NCBI GenBank assembly: GCA_037178625.1
Contig: CM074134.1
Span: forward strand, 496,001 to 560,000
DNA from: Skeletonema tropicum
Taxonomy: Eukaryota > Bacillariophyta > Thalassiosirophyceae > Thalassiosirales > Thalassiosiraceae
DNA length: 64,000 nucleotides
Direction of reading: 5' to 3'
This document shows, piece after piece, positions 45,023-55,399 of the stretch. The position numbers and the translations under genes are program-made. The first letter of the stretch is position 1. Each line of letters starts with the position of its first letter. The notes under the pieces were generated by a model. That model worked only from the letters and a program-made list of their open reading frames with translations. It was not told the DNA's origin and ran no database searches.

Positions 45023-45491
45023 AAAACTTGTTGGACTATGTAATGTTTGTTTGTGTGTGTATAGGAGGTAATTCAATCCACAAGCTTCAGTAATTTTCAA
45101 ATTTTAGGATGCCTCAGTTCATTTCACCTTAAAAAACATGTCTCTTAGAGTGCTTAGTTAAGATAGGATCGTAGTCGTTGAAGGTGTGCCCTCTGTTCCC
45201 CAAGAAGCAATGCTGGATTGCGTGTAATTATGATTGTATATAATCTGTGCAAGATGCCCCTCTGCTCCGTCCCAAGCCCCGGAACAATTGATTGCCGGTA
45301 TCCAGGACTTACACAAAGGACATCCAGGTATTGTACCGAAACCAAAATGATGACTTGTGCACGATAAAAATTGACTGGGGTTATTGGAATGGAACAATGA
45401 CATACTATAAATAATACTTCCACACGCAATATTTGCTCATCCTAATTAAAAATCACCAGGCTCATATGATCATCTATATAATATACTCATC

Positions 45492-46829
45492 TTACATTTG
45501 ATTCGAATTTCCCTGAAAGGCAGTAGCATTTTTCAGTTTGGAGAATTTACCACCCACCCGACTTTTATTCCTCCTCACGGGAACCCCCCGTCCAGCAACA
45601 GCACTTCCCGCTGACGAAGAAGCTCCTCCTCCTCCCGCTGCACCACCACCATTATTCTCCACCTTGACTTCCTCCCCCTTAATCGTCATTCCAGTCGTAG
45701 GTAATGACGCAGTAGCCTTGGCCAATTCGGCTGCTCTTCGTGCCGCAGCCTCGGCACGAATCTTACGTACATCCACTTCCATACCCGTAGCCTTGTCCTT
45801 GAGTGGAGTGGGTTCCTTCCCGTCCAATCGTGATCCACCCCCGGCAGATAAGGCCCAATAATCAATTTTGGGGGATTGGATGGCAATGGCGGCATTGCGT
45901 TGTACTCCTGTTGCACCGGTTTGTGTTGCCATCATGTCGGGTGCAGGTTGTTGTTGTGTAGATGACGAAGCACTTTCTTCATCTGGTCGTACAATTTTCC
46001 CATCGACAATTTTAATTCCTCCAGCAGTAGTAGTAGTAGTAGATCCTCCTCCTCCTTCGTCATCTTTCCTTGTACCAGACGCAGCCGACAAACTAGATGG
46101 AGTTGGACTCGGACAATTACTCGTTCTATGTTCTGCTGGTGCATAGGCACTTTGTTTTGGTAAATTCGCCAAACTATTGGAAGCCATGGATGACGCAGCA
46201 TTCCCCGATGATGGTGCCGAACTCCCTCCAGCCACACTACTAGTAGTGGACGGGTCCTTGTACCCCACCGGAGCATCAAAATCGACATTACAATCAGTCT
46301 CAATAATACACGCGGCATCTTGCGGCTTGACCTCCTTAATTTCAAAATGATAATTCTTACTGTTATAGGGGACACAAATAACATCACCCTTGGTAATACA
46401 TGAAAAGTTCCGAAGGGCATGTTCCAATACGGCACGGGGGTTGGAAATTTCAAGAAAGTCCACGTGCTGGGCTTGGAATTTGACAAAGTTGGCCTTGGGG
46501 AGACTAACGTTGGTAACGGTTAGGACACCCCCCTCTTCGATTAATAAGTTTTGCATCATCCAAAAGGGAATGACACAGGACCCCTCCTCGGCTGTGAATT
46601 CGAGTACTCCGCAATGAGTCATTGTCCCCCTATTGGGATTTTGAAGTTGAAAGAGCATGGGGTAGTCCACCTGTAGACGGGCAAGGACGTCGAATGCCGA
46701 TGGTGGTAAGAGAATTTTATCACCCTGTTCGAGGTGCGTCTTGTCGGCTAGGGCGGCGGAGTAGCAGTGGTATTGTTCCTCGAATTTTGTTGGGAGGCCT
46801 GCGCTGCCTCCTCCCATGAAGCCCCACAT
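45492..46829 (-). CDS. UFD1: Ubiquitin fusion degradation protein 1
   Basis: UFD1 pairs with NPL4 as the ubiquitin-binding cofactor of the CDC48/p97 ATPase in ER-associated and nuclear protein degradation. Residues about 15-190 match the UFD1 double-psi barrel domain: KILLPPSAFDVLARL, YPMLFQLQNP, THCGVLEFTAEEG, IPFWMMQNLL, DFLEISNPRAVLEHALRNFS, GDVICVPYNSKNY and ETDCNVDFDAPVGYKDP. The remaining half is Ser/Gly/Pro-rich; the segment near 310-360 (PKIDYWALSAGGGSRLDGKE) resembles the conserved tail linked to p97 and NPL4 binding. At 445 residues it is longer than the human protein because of inserts. A single exon. It is divergent from NOL12 across 393 bp. Confidence 0.96.
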   Translation of the reverse strand: MWGFMGGGSAGLPTKFEEQYHCYSAALADKTHLEQGDKILLPPSAFDVLARLQVDYPMLFQLQNPNRGTMTHCGVLEFTAEEGSCVIPFWMMQNLLIEEGGVLTVTNVSLPKANFVKFQAQHVDFLEISNPRAVLEHALRNFSCITKGDVICVPYNSKNYHFEIKEVKPQDAACIIETDCNVDFDAPVGYKDPSTTSSVAGGSSAPSSGNAASSMASNSLANLPKQSAYAPAEHRTSNCPSPTPSSLSAASGTRKDDEGGGGSTTTTTAGGIKIVDGKIVRPDEESASSSTQQQPAPDMMATQTGATGVQRNAAIAIQSPKIDYWALSAGGGSRLDGKEPTPLKDKATGMEVDVRKIRAEAAARRAAELAKATASLPTTGMTIKGEEVKVENNGGGAAGGGGASSSAGSAVAGRGVPVRRNKSRVGGKFSKLKNATAFQGNSNQM

Positions 46830-47222
46830 GATGAGATGTTTTATGGATTGGTGTTGAGTGAAGACAGATGAGTATATGAGCAGACGCTACTATCGAACGA
46901 AGCCCATGGAAGAAGAGTGAAAAATGAAAGAGCGAACAACGTCGCGTCAATAGATGGGACTCGCGACTCTCGACTCGACTGCCAACTATTTTGGGGGCAA
47001 CCTACACTGAAATATCGGATGCTATGCCAGATTTTTATTAGCGGCATCAACAGCAAGATAGCATATAATTGGGTCCAACCTAATCTAAGGAAGAGCTCAG
47101 ATCGCACGACCAATCAAAAAATAAATACGCCACCCACAATTAACATGCATGCCATAAGCATAAGCTCACGGGAACCCGTGATAAGCTGTTGCATACTGAG
47201 ATAGTAATAGTAGACAAACACC

Positions 47223-48056
47223 ATGGGAAAGAACATGACGAACAACAAAAGAGGAGGAGGAGGAGGCCGCCACCATCACAAGGGCAAACCCACCTTCAAC
47301 CCCTCCTCCTCCTCACGACACCACAAAAAGGTTGAAGTTTCCTTCAACGCCACCGATCGACACGAATACCTCACGGGCTTTTCCAAACGTAAGAAGGAAC
47401 GTCGTGCCTTTGGACTGGCCATGCAAAAGGTGAAAGATCGTGAGGCCAAGGTAGAAGAACGGAAGGAGCGGAGGGAGGCACAGTTGGATAAGATTGAAGA
47501 TATTGAACGGAATAAGAGGGCGTTGAGGAGGGGACTGTTGGAGAATGAGGATGGAGATGATGATAATGATGGTTCGGATAATGATGATGGGTCAATAAAC
47601 AAACAACAACAGCAGCAGCAGCAACAACAAAAGGAACTATCGACATTCCAAGATGAACACACCACAACTCAATTCGGTGGACTAGTCTCAGTCACTACAA
47701 CCTATGGCATCCCCTCTGATGACGACGACGACGATAATGATTCCATTGATTTCTACAAACGGATCAAACACGGAAAAGATCATGTCGACACGGAACAAAA
47801 ACGGGCCGCGGATGTGAATACCTTCATGGAGAAAGTGAAGAGTAACATGCCAAAGAAAAAGAGTGGAAAGCGTGGTGGGAAGAAGGGTCAACATGGTGCC
47901 TCGACGATGAGTGGGATGGGAAATGCTGCGACGTTGAAGATGGCACAACGGACGTTGAAGAAGTTTCATGCCAAGAATGGTAAACGAGGTGGTGGTGGTG
48001 GTGGTGACGAGCGTGGTGGTGGAAAGGGAGGAAAGAAGCGAAAGGGTAGACGGTAG
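47223..48056 (+). CDS. NOL12: Nucleolar protein 12 / Nop25 family (Rrp17-like)
   Basis: 277 residues, single exon. The diagnostic part is FNATDRHEYLTGFSKRKKER followed by a long Arg/Glu/Lys helix (AMQKVKDREAKVEERKERRE), as in the Nop25/RRP17 family. The family works in 5' processing of pre-rRNA and large-subunit assembly in the nucleolus. An acidic and polyglutamine stretch follows, then FGGLVSVTTTYGIPSDD, then a Lys/Gly-rich C-terminus that suits nucleolar retention. It converges with the RWD/RING gene, 107 bp apart. Confidence 0.9.
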   Translation: MGKNMTNNKRGGGGGRHHHKGKPTFNPSSSSRHHKKVEVSFNATDRHEYLTGFSKRKKERRAFGLAMQKVKDREAKVEERKERREAQLDKIEDIERNKRALRRGLLENEDGDDDNDGSDNDDGSINKQQQQQQQQQKELSTFQDEHTTTQFGGLVSVTTTYGIPSDDDDDDNDSIDFYKRIKHGKDHVDTEQKRAADVNTFMEKVKSNMPKKKSGKRGGKKGQHGASTMSGMGNAATLKMAQRTLKKFHAKNGKRGGGGGGDERGGGKGGKKRKGRR

Positions 48057-48163
48057 TAGCGAAGATACGAATTGACTGATGAGCAATAAGTAGCAAAAGA
48101 ATAAAAATGTAACACACGTATCTTCTTATTAGTGTAAGATAATATACGATTAACTTACTCTTC

Positions 48164-49642
48164 TCATAAAAAACACATTGCATCCTCAATATCTCTCAAT
48201 CGAGCTTGCTTCGCAGCCCACTCCCTCTCAAGCTGCTTCACATCTCCAGGCCATTCCGGGTGGAATACTCTCCTTCCACACGTTGCATTCGGGCACTCTA
48301 CCCCAAACGGAGGCTCTGTAAGGAACTTGTTCAGGCAGGATTTGTGATACCAACATCCGCAATAGGTGCGGTATGGTTTCATCTTTTTTAGTTCCTTTGA
48401 CGCTTTGTTGCTGCTAGAAGAAGAACTTGAATAGATGGACTTCAAATCATCCGGACATACTGGCAATACGCGTTTATTGCAACAAGGACACTTTTCAACG
48501 ACCAACCCTTTCACCTTTTGAATCAGAAATGTTACCAACACGTATAAACTTGGTTGTGGTTCAATCGTCCCTCCAGTTGGAATATAAACATCATAATACC
48601 CTGCATTCCGTTTCTGCTCTTCCAACTTCCAGGCAAGTTCCTTCTCTTCCAATTGTTGATCGGCCGCCTTTTCCTCCTCTGTCAATTTGTGAATGGCACG
48701 TCGAGCATCCTTCCGTTCTTTTGCCAGTGCCTTGTAATCGACATAGCCATTGTCACCAGGTGCACGGACAGAGGATGCTTCCTTATTGCGCAAGTCCGTC
48801 ACCTTCTTCAATGCTTCAGTGTCATGTTTGATATTGGAAATGGTATCTTTTGTTAAGCGAGACTTGTACTTTTCCTTCATCTCGTCTATATTCAAGTGAA
48901 AATTCTTGGGTACTTTGACTGGATTACTCAGATTCATTGCCCGATCTGACGATAGACCTTCTTGCATTCGTCGGACAATGTCTTGAGCTTGTGTCATCAT
49001 CATGTCAGTGATTGGTTTTGGAAAGTTTGTGGATTTGAGCTCGAGGAGGCAAGATTTTCCACCAGTGGCGGCAGAAAAGTCTGGATAGGCTGGATCTATG
49101 GTGATGTCAACATTGATGTAGTATGCTTCATTGTGCAGTGAGAGTTTGATTTTCCCTTTGGATTCATACAAGGTAATTGTCGACTGTTTTGTTTGCTTCT
49201 TCGACTTCTTGTTGTTACCAGTCGTTGATTTTGAAGTAGCTGCTGCTGCAGTTGTATTAGTATCCGACTTTTGAACCATCTCTACACACTGTCTCAGTTC
49301 CTTCCAACATGGCACAAAGAGATTTGTATCCACAAATGAAACGAGACGTTCCCAAACTGCCCTTACTTGTTGTGTCGGTTGTTCACTTGCAACAGTATTC
49401 AACTCCTTCTCCAGCTTTTTCTTCAACCCCGGCGGAACAACTGCGTCTTGATCAATGTTGACAATTAATGGATGCTGTGTTGGGTAACCATCCGGAAAGG
49501 TCATGGTCATCTTGATGCGAGTGTAGGGAGACCTTTGATAGGTTGCAATCAAGAATGATGGCGTTGACGTGGGAACATTCACGGCTGGAAACATCGATTG
49601 CGCTTCGGCAACTTCCTCTTGAATAGAGTTGTGTTGATTCAT
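48164..49642 (-). CDS. RWD-domain protein with C-terminal RING-like zinc module
   Basis: 492 residues, single exon. The N-terminus (EEVAEAQSMFP with MTFPDGYPTQHPLIVNID) matches the RWD fold with its YPxxxP turn. A second, weaker RWD-like segment (NVDITIDPAYPDFSAATGGK) follows around residue 180. A helical region precedes the C-terminal zinc part: KCPCCNKRVLPVC, then YCGCWYHKSCLNKFLTEPP and ECPNATCGRRVFHPEW. The spacing of Cys and His resembles a RING/RING-like domain, so ubiquitin-ligase activity is plausible but unproven. Two RWD units plus a RING is an uncommon combination. Divergent from aprataxin across 530 bp. Confidence 0.7.
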   Translation of the reverse strand: MNQHNSIQEEVAEAQSMFPAVNVPTSTPSFLIATYQRSPYTRIKMTMTFPDGYPTQHPLIVNIDQDAVVPPGLKKKLEKELNTVASEQPTQQVRAVWERLVSFVDTNLFVPCWKELRQCVEMVQKSDTNTTAAAATSKSTTGNNKKSKKQTKQSTITLYESKGKIKLSLHNEAYYINVDITIDPAYPDFSAATGGKSCLLELKSTNFPKPITDMMMTQAQDIVRRMQEGLSSDRAMNLSNPVKVPKNFHLNIDEMKEKYKSRLTKDTISNIKHDTEALKKVTDLRNKEASSVRAPGDNGYVDYKALAKERKDARRAIHKLTEEEKAADQQLEEKELAWKLEEQKRNAGYYDVYIPTGGTIEPQPSLYVLVTFLIQKVKGLVVEKCPCCNKRVLPVCPDDLKSIYSSSSSSSNKASKELKKMKPYRTYCGCWYHKSCLNKFLTEPPFGVECPNATCGRRVFHPEWPGDVKQLEREWAAKQARLRDIEDAMCFL

Positions 49643-49959
49643 GATGACGGCGTGTTGAAATTAAAAGAGATATACTTATTAGAATCAATGGCTAAAATGA
49701 TCACCATCGCCCACTCTCTCTAGAGTGCGCCAGAAAGCTGCCTATGATAGCGTAAGTTCAACAGCGATTTCAAAGTCATCGATGATTTCAATCAAATCGT
49801 TGAAGATTTGTAATGGGATAGCGGGTTTGTGGGCGTGCCCAAGTTTGGATTGCTTTGATGAGAGGTTTCCAGGACATTTATGGTCAATTAGGGGTATATT
49901 TAACTACAATACGGGTGTTTAAACATCATTTATACCCAATTATCCAAAGATGTTGGCCT

Positions 49960-50172
49960 CCCTGCGGGCAACGCCCGCAAGAGGGTAAAAAAGCGCCCGC
50001 TATCCAATCACACCTTCAAAACTGCCATCTCCTCTTCCATTCTATCCACGAACCTTCCACGAACACGAACCCCTTATTTTTGGCCCGAATTTTTTATTGA
50101 ATATTCATATGCTTCACATTCCCATCGTTGCCACATAGTTGAGTAGCGGCGTTCGGCGTTCGGCGTTCGGCG
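49960..50172. repeat. Promoter-proximal small repeats upstream of aprataxin
   Basis: TGCGGGCAACGCCCGCA (about 49966) is a short perfect hairpin. Three copies of GGCGTTC end at 50171, directly before the ATG at 50173. The stretch 49643-50172 otherwise shows no gene. Confidence 0.6.
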
Positions 50173-50928
50173 ATGGACATCCAATTAGGATTGCCCTACG
50201 TCGCTCCAAGGAAGGATCAGTTTCCTCTGCAATCATCTTCCTGGCGCAATGCTCTGTATGATATTCTTTCAAGTGTTGAGACAAACGTTGAAGACGACAA
50301 CGCGATCATTTTGCTTAGACAACCGAAGTTTGTGTGCACTTACGACAAGTTTCCGAAAGCAAAATACCACTTGCTATTAATGTGTAGGAATTATTCCACC
50401 AACCCGAGTTGCCTCATGAATGTGAAGTCTTTGAATGATTTGACGAAAGGACACCTAGATGAGCTGCGAGAGTTTCACAACCTGGCAAAGAGCATCGTAG
50501 CTGAAATCAGCGGAGACGCCGGATCAAACTCCTTCAAGATTGGATATCATGCCATCCCCAGCCTACACCCGCTCCATCTACACATTATCTCTAAAGATCT
50601 CGACTCTCATTGTATTACTACGCGGAAGCATATCGTATCATTTACATCGGATTTCTTCGTTTCGGCAGATGAAGTGGAAAATCACTTGGAGAGCGCATTT
50701 GTAGACTCGGTTTCGGTGTATGTTCGTTCGCAGAGGGCGCAAGATGTGTTGGATAACTCACCATTGGAGTGTCAATATTGTGGTAGAACGGCACTGAATG
50801 TGCCTGATTTCAAGAGGCACAGCCAAATCTGCCTCAAGGCAACAACACCGAACAAATTGGAACGAGCACACAATAACAATGAGCATATGAAGTACAATTC
50901 TCTGTTAGGTTATAAATATAAATATTAG
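50173..50928 (+). CDS. APTX: Aprataxin-like DNA-adenylate hydrolase
   Basis: 251 residues, single exon. Aprataxin removes AMP left on 5' DNA ends by abortive ligation. The HIT domain spans about residues 20-180. PKAKYHLLLM gives the substrate-binding segment, and HAIPSLHPLHLHIISKDLDS the HIT histidines (His135 and His137 by my count; the first motif position is not His, as in plant and yeast members). The C-terminus has the family's zinc finger, CQYCG with FKRHSQIC (Cys200, Cys203, His216, Cys220). No FHA domain, as expected outside animals. It is convergent with the zinc-module gene, 157 bp apart. Confidence 0.95.
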   Translation: MDIQLGLPYVAPRKDQFPLQSSSWRNALYDILSSVETNVEDDNAIILLRQPKFVCTYDKFPKAKYHLLLMCRNYSTNPSCLMNVKSLNDLTKGHLDELREFHNLAKSIVAEISGDAGSNSFKIGYHAIPSLHPLHLHIISKDLDSHCITTRKHIVSFTSDFFVSADEVENHLESAFVDSVSVYVRSQRAQDVLDNSPLECQYCGRTALNVPDFKRHSQICLKATTPNKLERAHNNNEHMKYNSLLGYKYKY

Positions 50929-51085
50929 TTTAGGATGGTATTCAGGAACTGGTATTCAGGAACTTTTTACTGGGCAAGATGGATCTGAACTTGCCCATTT
51001 TGTGCAGGACACGATTGGGCATAATTAGCATACAAGCTGCAGTGACACAATACACTTTGATCATGATCATATTTTCATTTTTACA

Positions 51086-52378
51086 TCATAAATCTAATGT
51101 TGATGATTGGTTTTGCACGACCATAGTATGTGGCTGAGCAAACAGAAATGGCCCGCTTGTTGCTATGACATTTTGGGATGCTGGCTTCATTTCATCGACC
51201 TTACTAAGCGGGACCATTATTGCAGGAGTGACCCACGTTCCACACGAACATTGAGCACCAGTCCACGAATAATGCCCAACTTTTGTTTGACATTTAGGAC
51301 AGTGCAATTTCCCTTCCATTTCATTGCATCCATTCATCCAAGGGAGAGGATCGGCAATACACAGATTTTGACACATTCCTTGGCTAGATGTTTGACCCTT
51401 CCGACGAAAATTATGCAGTGATTGCGCGTGTGGCGGATCTTCCAAATCGTCAATGGAGATTAGTACTGAACGACATCGTTTACATGCATACCGAGTTTTC
51501 TCTGGATCAATGATGTGTGGTGTTGGCTCAATCTCCACCAGTTCAGGCGCTTCTTCGTCTCCATTAGTTTGAGCAACGTCTTGAGTATCAGTTTCTGGAC
51601 TGTTGTCGGTCAATAATTCCTTTCCCCACTTCTGTTGCACAGCTTTCTCTGCAACTTCATACGCAAACTTCGCCATTTTTCCTGGTCCAATTGTTCTTTT
51701 CATTACTGCTTCTCTCTTCATATCATCACTCATGTCCCGAAAGGAGTCATTTTCTTCTTTCATTGACGAGAATTCCGGGTTGAGTTGAATGCACTCTATA
51801 ATCATGTTCATACCAATATCTGTAGCCTCTGATATACATGAAGACGAAAGTGCATCCATGAACGTTTTCACTTTGGCAAAATCATCGTCTGTATCAACCC
51901 CGCATCCTATTGCAACTCCAGCTATTCCTGGAAATGGATGTTGAGTTTCATCATTGCTGCCATCATCAGCAGACTCGTTTTGATCATCGAAGAATGGGGC
52001 CAGCGTCTTTCCATTGACAAGTGTCCCATTTGTTCCGTGATATTCCAATTTAGCCAGGTATCTAATAGATTCACCATCCTCAACTTCATACGAATCAAAT
52101 GTAGCTACGCATGGGAGATATTCGATTGTTACTCGAGGAGGCACGCCTGATGGAAGCTGCTGTACAAGTGATGTATTTTTATTCGGTGATGATGGGTCGC
52201 GAGATGAGCCAGTATCAACGCTTGCAAGCGACTCATCTGCATGTAAGATCGCAGCCACTCTGGCCACTCGCTGACGTTGTGCGCCGACGATGGCCACTCG
52301 GCATACTGGAATTTGGACGGCTGCTGTTTCGGTGGACATGGTCGATGGTCGATCTCCAAATGAAAGATGTGTGGGCAT
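51086..52378 (-). CDS. Protein with YVH1/DUSP12-type zinc module but no phosphatase domain
   Basis: The frame opens upstream without an ATG; the first ATG is 52378 (MPTHLSFGDRPS, 430 residues), a later one 52339 (MSTETAAVQIPV). The N-terminal ~250 residues (VCRVAIVGAQRQRVARVAA, YLPCVATFDSYEVEDG, GIAGVAIGCGVDTDDDFAKV) lack the HCxxGxxRS loop of dual-specificity phosphatases. From about residue 300 the C-terminus matches the zinc-binding domain of YVH1/DUSP12: YACKRCRSVLIS, then PLPWMNGCNEMEGKLHCPKC, VGHYSWTGAQCSCGTWVTPA and SKVDEM. In yeast that domain is what YVH1 uses in 60S ribosome maturation. A ribosome-assembly role is therefore possible, but only by analogy. Confidence 0.75.
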   Translation of the reverse strand: MPTHLSFGDRPSTMSTETAAVQIPVCRVAIVGAQRQRVARVAAILHADESLASVDTGSSRDPSSPNKNTSLVQQLPSGVPPRVTIEYLPCVATFDSYEVEDGESIRYLAKLEYHGTNGTLVNGKTLAPFFDDQNESADDGSNDETQHPFPGIAGVAIGCGVDTDDDFAKVKTFMDALSSSCISEATDIGMNMIIECIQLNPEFSSMKEENDSFRDMSDDMKREAVMKRTIGPGKMAKFAYEVAEKAVQQKWGKELLTDNSPETDTQDVAQTNGDEEAPELVEIEPTPHIIDPEKTRYACKRCRSVLISIDDLEDPPHAQSLHNFRRKGQTSSQGMCQNLCIADPLPWMNGCNEMEGKLHCPKCQTKVGHYSWTGAQCSCGTWVTPAIMVPLSKVDEMKPASQNVIATSGPFLFAQPHTMVVQNQSSTLDL

Positions 52379-52658
52379 AAAATCAGTGGAAGTCAAGGAT
52401 TTCTGCCCGCTCAAATTGTTACTTATTCCTACGTAGATTCCAATTTGATTTGGCACTTTTGCCTTGTTACTTTTGCCTTCCTCTCATCAGCCACCTCCTC
52501 GGGTCGGGGGAAAAGAGAGGGAAAAAGCGGGGGAAAAAGAGGGGAAGAAAGGCGAGCGAAGCGAGCCTCAAGCCCCATATAGAATCTACTCCTACGAAAA
52601 GAGAAAAGATGATGATGCAATTGCTCCTTCTTTGATTATTATGCACTATTTGCCTGCC

Positions 52659-53818
52659 TTATATAATCACTTTTACTTTCATCTCGTTTTTTACCTTAAT
52701 TGTGGTACAATTCGTGGTCGATAACCATTCAAATTTGAGCCTTTCATACACTTCCCACGTTTTGATACTGAAACTCCAGCAGCGTGAAGCAGACTTGGCA
52801 TCGTATCCTATTTTCAATGATTTGTTCTTGTGTAACTCCCTTTCTGACGCATTGTTAGGTGTAGCAGCCTCTCTTCTACTTTCCAATACCGGATCAATAA
52901 CTTTTGGTACATTAGTTCTTCTTTTCTTTTTGGGTGACGGCTTTGTTGCCAATTCGTCTCTTACTTCGTTTGTTACTTGTCCCAATGTCGGAGCTTCAAC
53001 CACTTGTCTACCCATCGCAGCAGCAGGAACATACACACACAGAGAGAGAGGTAGCACCGATGGCGGCCCCCATTCCACCGCGTTGAAAGTCAAGACATTC
53101 TTTCTTTACGGGTAGTGCTATCTAACAGAGATTGCACTTGGGTAGCAAATTGTTGGCTCATTTCATCGATGGTTCCACATCTCAAAGGCGCGTTCCCTAC
53201 AGCTTTCATGATGTTATTTGCCAATGCTTTTGCACTTTCAAAACCCACACGGTGAAGTGGAGGCACAGTCGTTCCGGCAATATATGCATCCTGGATCCTG
53301 GATCAACCCCAGACGCCAAGCTTCGTACTCTTTACCAGCTGCTTCTTGAAGCAGTCTCTCATAGATATACCTTCTTGAACTCATATCAATTCCAGTACGG
53401 CCTGCCAATTCATTTTAGAGCTGTAGCGACTCATCAAACGACACACTCTTGAATGCGGCAGATGTTCGTGCAGAGTGTGATTATAGCCACAAGTACATGG
53501 CAGTAGTTTGACAAATACGAGTGTAGATCCACCAGCGCTGAGCTGTTTCTCTACTCTGATTGGGCATTTAAGAATCTTTTTGTAGATTGTGTACCTATTG
53601 TGTACCATGTTGTGTCTCCTTTGCGAGGAGCTCCTCCTCACTCTAAATAGTGCGAACTCTTTCATTGTTTTAGCCATGCTGCGTCGGATTTCTTTTTGTG
53701 AGAGTTTTGCGCCATGGTATCGATGTGGAGGTGGTATTATTGACATCGAAATACTAGTGGAAACGTAGGGGAAACAGCGGCCATCATGATTGTTTTCTGC
53801 AAAATCGTTCTCCAGCAT
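52659..53818 (-). pseudogene. Decayed unrecognised coding region
   Basis: The minus strand reads as protein in successive frames. ATG 53818 opens MLENDFAENNHDGRCFPYVS, containing LPCTCGYNHTLHEHLPHSRV. About 53110-53400 reads DAYIAGTTVPPLHRVGFESA in another frame. ATG 53015 opens MGRQVVEAPTLGQVTNEVRD with KPSPKKKRR. The Cys/His pattern CxCGxxxxxHxxxHSxVC suggests a zinc site. I do not recognise the family. Several breaks make it a relic or a poorly assembled gene; an origin from a transposon is a guess. Confidence 0.35.
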
Positions 53819-54103
53819 TCGTCTACAGCCGGAATTTTACATAGGAATTAGTATGTGCTTAGCTTAGTTTTTGTACTCAGCTTAGATCCTCTGATTGGAA
53901 TTTGGTCGAGCTCCTTCTTCAACTTCCTCTTGATCATAGTAATGACTAATGACTCCTGGACACATGGAAATGGAGTAAACACAGTCTTGGGATAAGAGGT
54001 CAAAACCAAAACTAGGATAGTTTCGTTGTTTATCAGCCGTCGCTGCGCTCTGCTGCATCACAAGTCTACTCTAGAGCCCACAACATAGGTACGCATCGAT
54101 GAG

Positions 54104-55399
54104 ATGAAATGTCCGAAGAGACTGCATGAAGTGACTCTCCTCGGATTCATACTTGCCGCTGTAGCAGTGTCAATTGCAGTCGTTTTCACATCTCGCCCGG
54201 TGCTATCTGTTGATAATGACTACCGTCGTCAACTCTCATTACGCGGCATCATCACTCAATTTAGAGATCCAAAGTCAGTAGCTGACAAGACTCCTCCAAC
54301 TCCACACTTCTGGAAGTATGCCTATATAATTGTCAACTACCACAAGTCAGGTCATGCTCTATCCGGCATTTTAGTAAAGCATATAAACAGCAATCTGAAC
54401 CAATTCGGACGACCGTTAAAACAGATGAAAGTACAGCCACGAGGAAATTTCAACTCCCAGACGAAATGTAGCGAGATGTCCTTTGCACCAGGGACGATAA
54501 CTGTGATTGGGGGTCCAGAACTACATTGTAGTACAGAGCAATTGAAAGATATCCTACTAAGCCACCCTGATCCTAAGCAGCCCAAATGGGGAGTCAAAGT
54601 GATACATTTAGTGAGGAATCCATTCACCATGGCAGTGTCAAATTATAACTATCACAGACAAGATCCAACTCCAGAACCATTTGTGAATTGGAAAAATCCC
54701 TGCCATGCGAATGGGGTAGGAAAGTATCGTCTGAAAGATCTTACTGCACCTTTACTCACACAACCCAAAATAAAGATCCGAGTACGAGGACAATTGCCTA
54801 GAATACAACCCATAATGAAACGCGAAGACTTTAATGCTATTGCAGATGACTGCTCTTCATTGTACCAAACAAAACCCGGAATGGAGAATGCAACTTTTTA
54901 TGAGCATCTAAGAGAGCTTGACTCAACAGAAGGACTTCGAATGGCCACAGCTGACAAAATAAACAATATTGTACTAATGGCAGTTGATTTGATACAGTTC
55001 AAGCGAGTACGGGAATTAGTCAAAGCTTCAAATCCAAATCATGTCAATGGTGATATGGAAGTGAAGACAATTTCGATGGATGACTTTATTCATCAGCCAG
55101 GGAGATCAATGTACCAAGTTTACGATTTTGTATTCAAAGATCTCCTTTCAGAGGAGACCAAAATAACTCGAGGCAACAAATATGAACAGTCTTACCTCAG
55201 TCAGCGGGAATCAAATCACGGCTTCAATAATCACATCACTTACGGCAAGTTCGATAACACAGCTGCTTTGATAGAATACTTGAGAGGAGAACCTATCTTT
55301 GGGCCTCCTTTGACGAAGATTGAAGCACTGCTTGATGAGATTCTCTACGAAGAAAGTGTCGGAATGGAAAGAGCGATAGCTCATAATATACACCCATAG
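54104..55399 (+). CDS. Sulfotransferase-like type II membrane protein
   Basis: 431 residues, single exon. A short basic cytoplasmic start is followed by one membrane span (about residues 11-28, LLGFILAAVAVSIAVVF), typical of Golgi enzymes. NYHKSGHALSGILVKHI resembles the 5'-phosphosulfate loop (PKSGTT-like) of PAPS-dependent sulfotransferases. VIHLVRNPFTMAVSNYNYHR resembles their 3'-phosphate motif, with Arg and Ser in place. It probably sulfates a glycan or protein in the Golgi; the acceptor is unknown. As I recall, diatoms carry several such genes. Confidence 0.75.
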   Translation: MKCPKRLHEVTLLGFILAAVAVSIAVVFTSRPVLSVDNDYRRQLSLRGIITQFRDPKSVADKTPPTPHFWKYAYIIVNYHKSGHALSGILVKHINSNLNQFGRPLKQMKVQPRGNFNSQTKCSEMSFAPGTITVIGGPELHCSTEQLKDILLSHPDPKQPKWGVKVIHLVRNPFTMAVSNYNYHRQDPTPEPFVNWKNPCHANGVGKYRLKDLTAPLLTQPKIKIRVRGQLPRIQPIMKREDFNAIADDCSSLYQTKPGMENATFYEHLRELDSTEGLRMATADKINNIVLMAVDLIQFKRVRELVKASNPNHVNGDMEVKTISMDDFIHQPGRSMYQVYDFVFKDLLSEETKITRGNKYEQSYLSQRESNHGFNNHITYGKFDNTAALIEYLRGEPIFGPPLTKIEALLDEILYEESVGMERAIAHNIHP

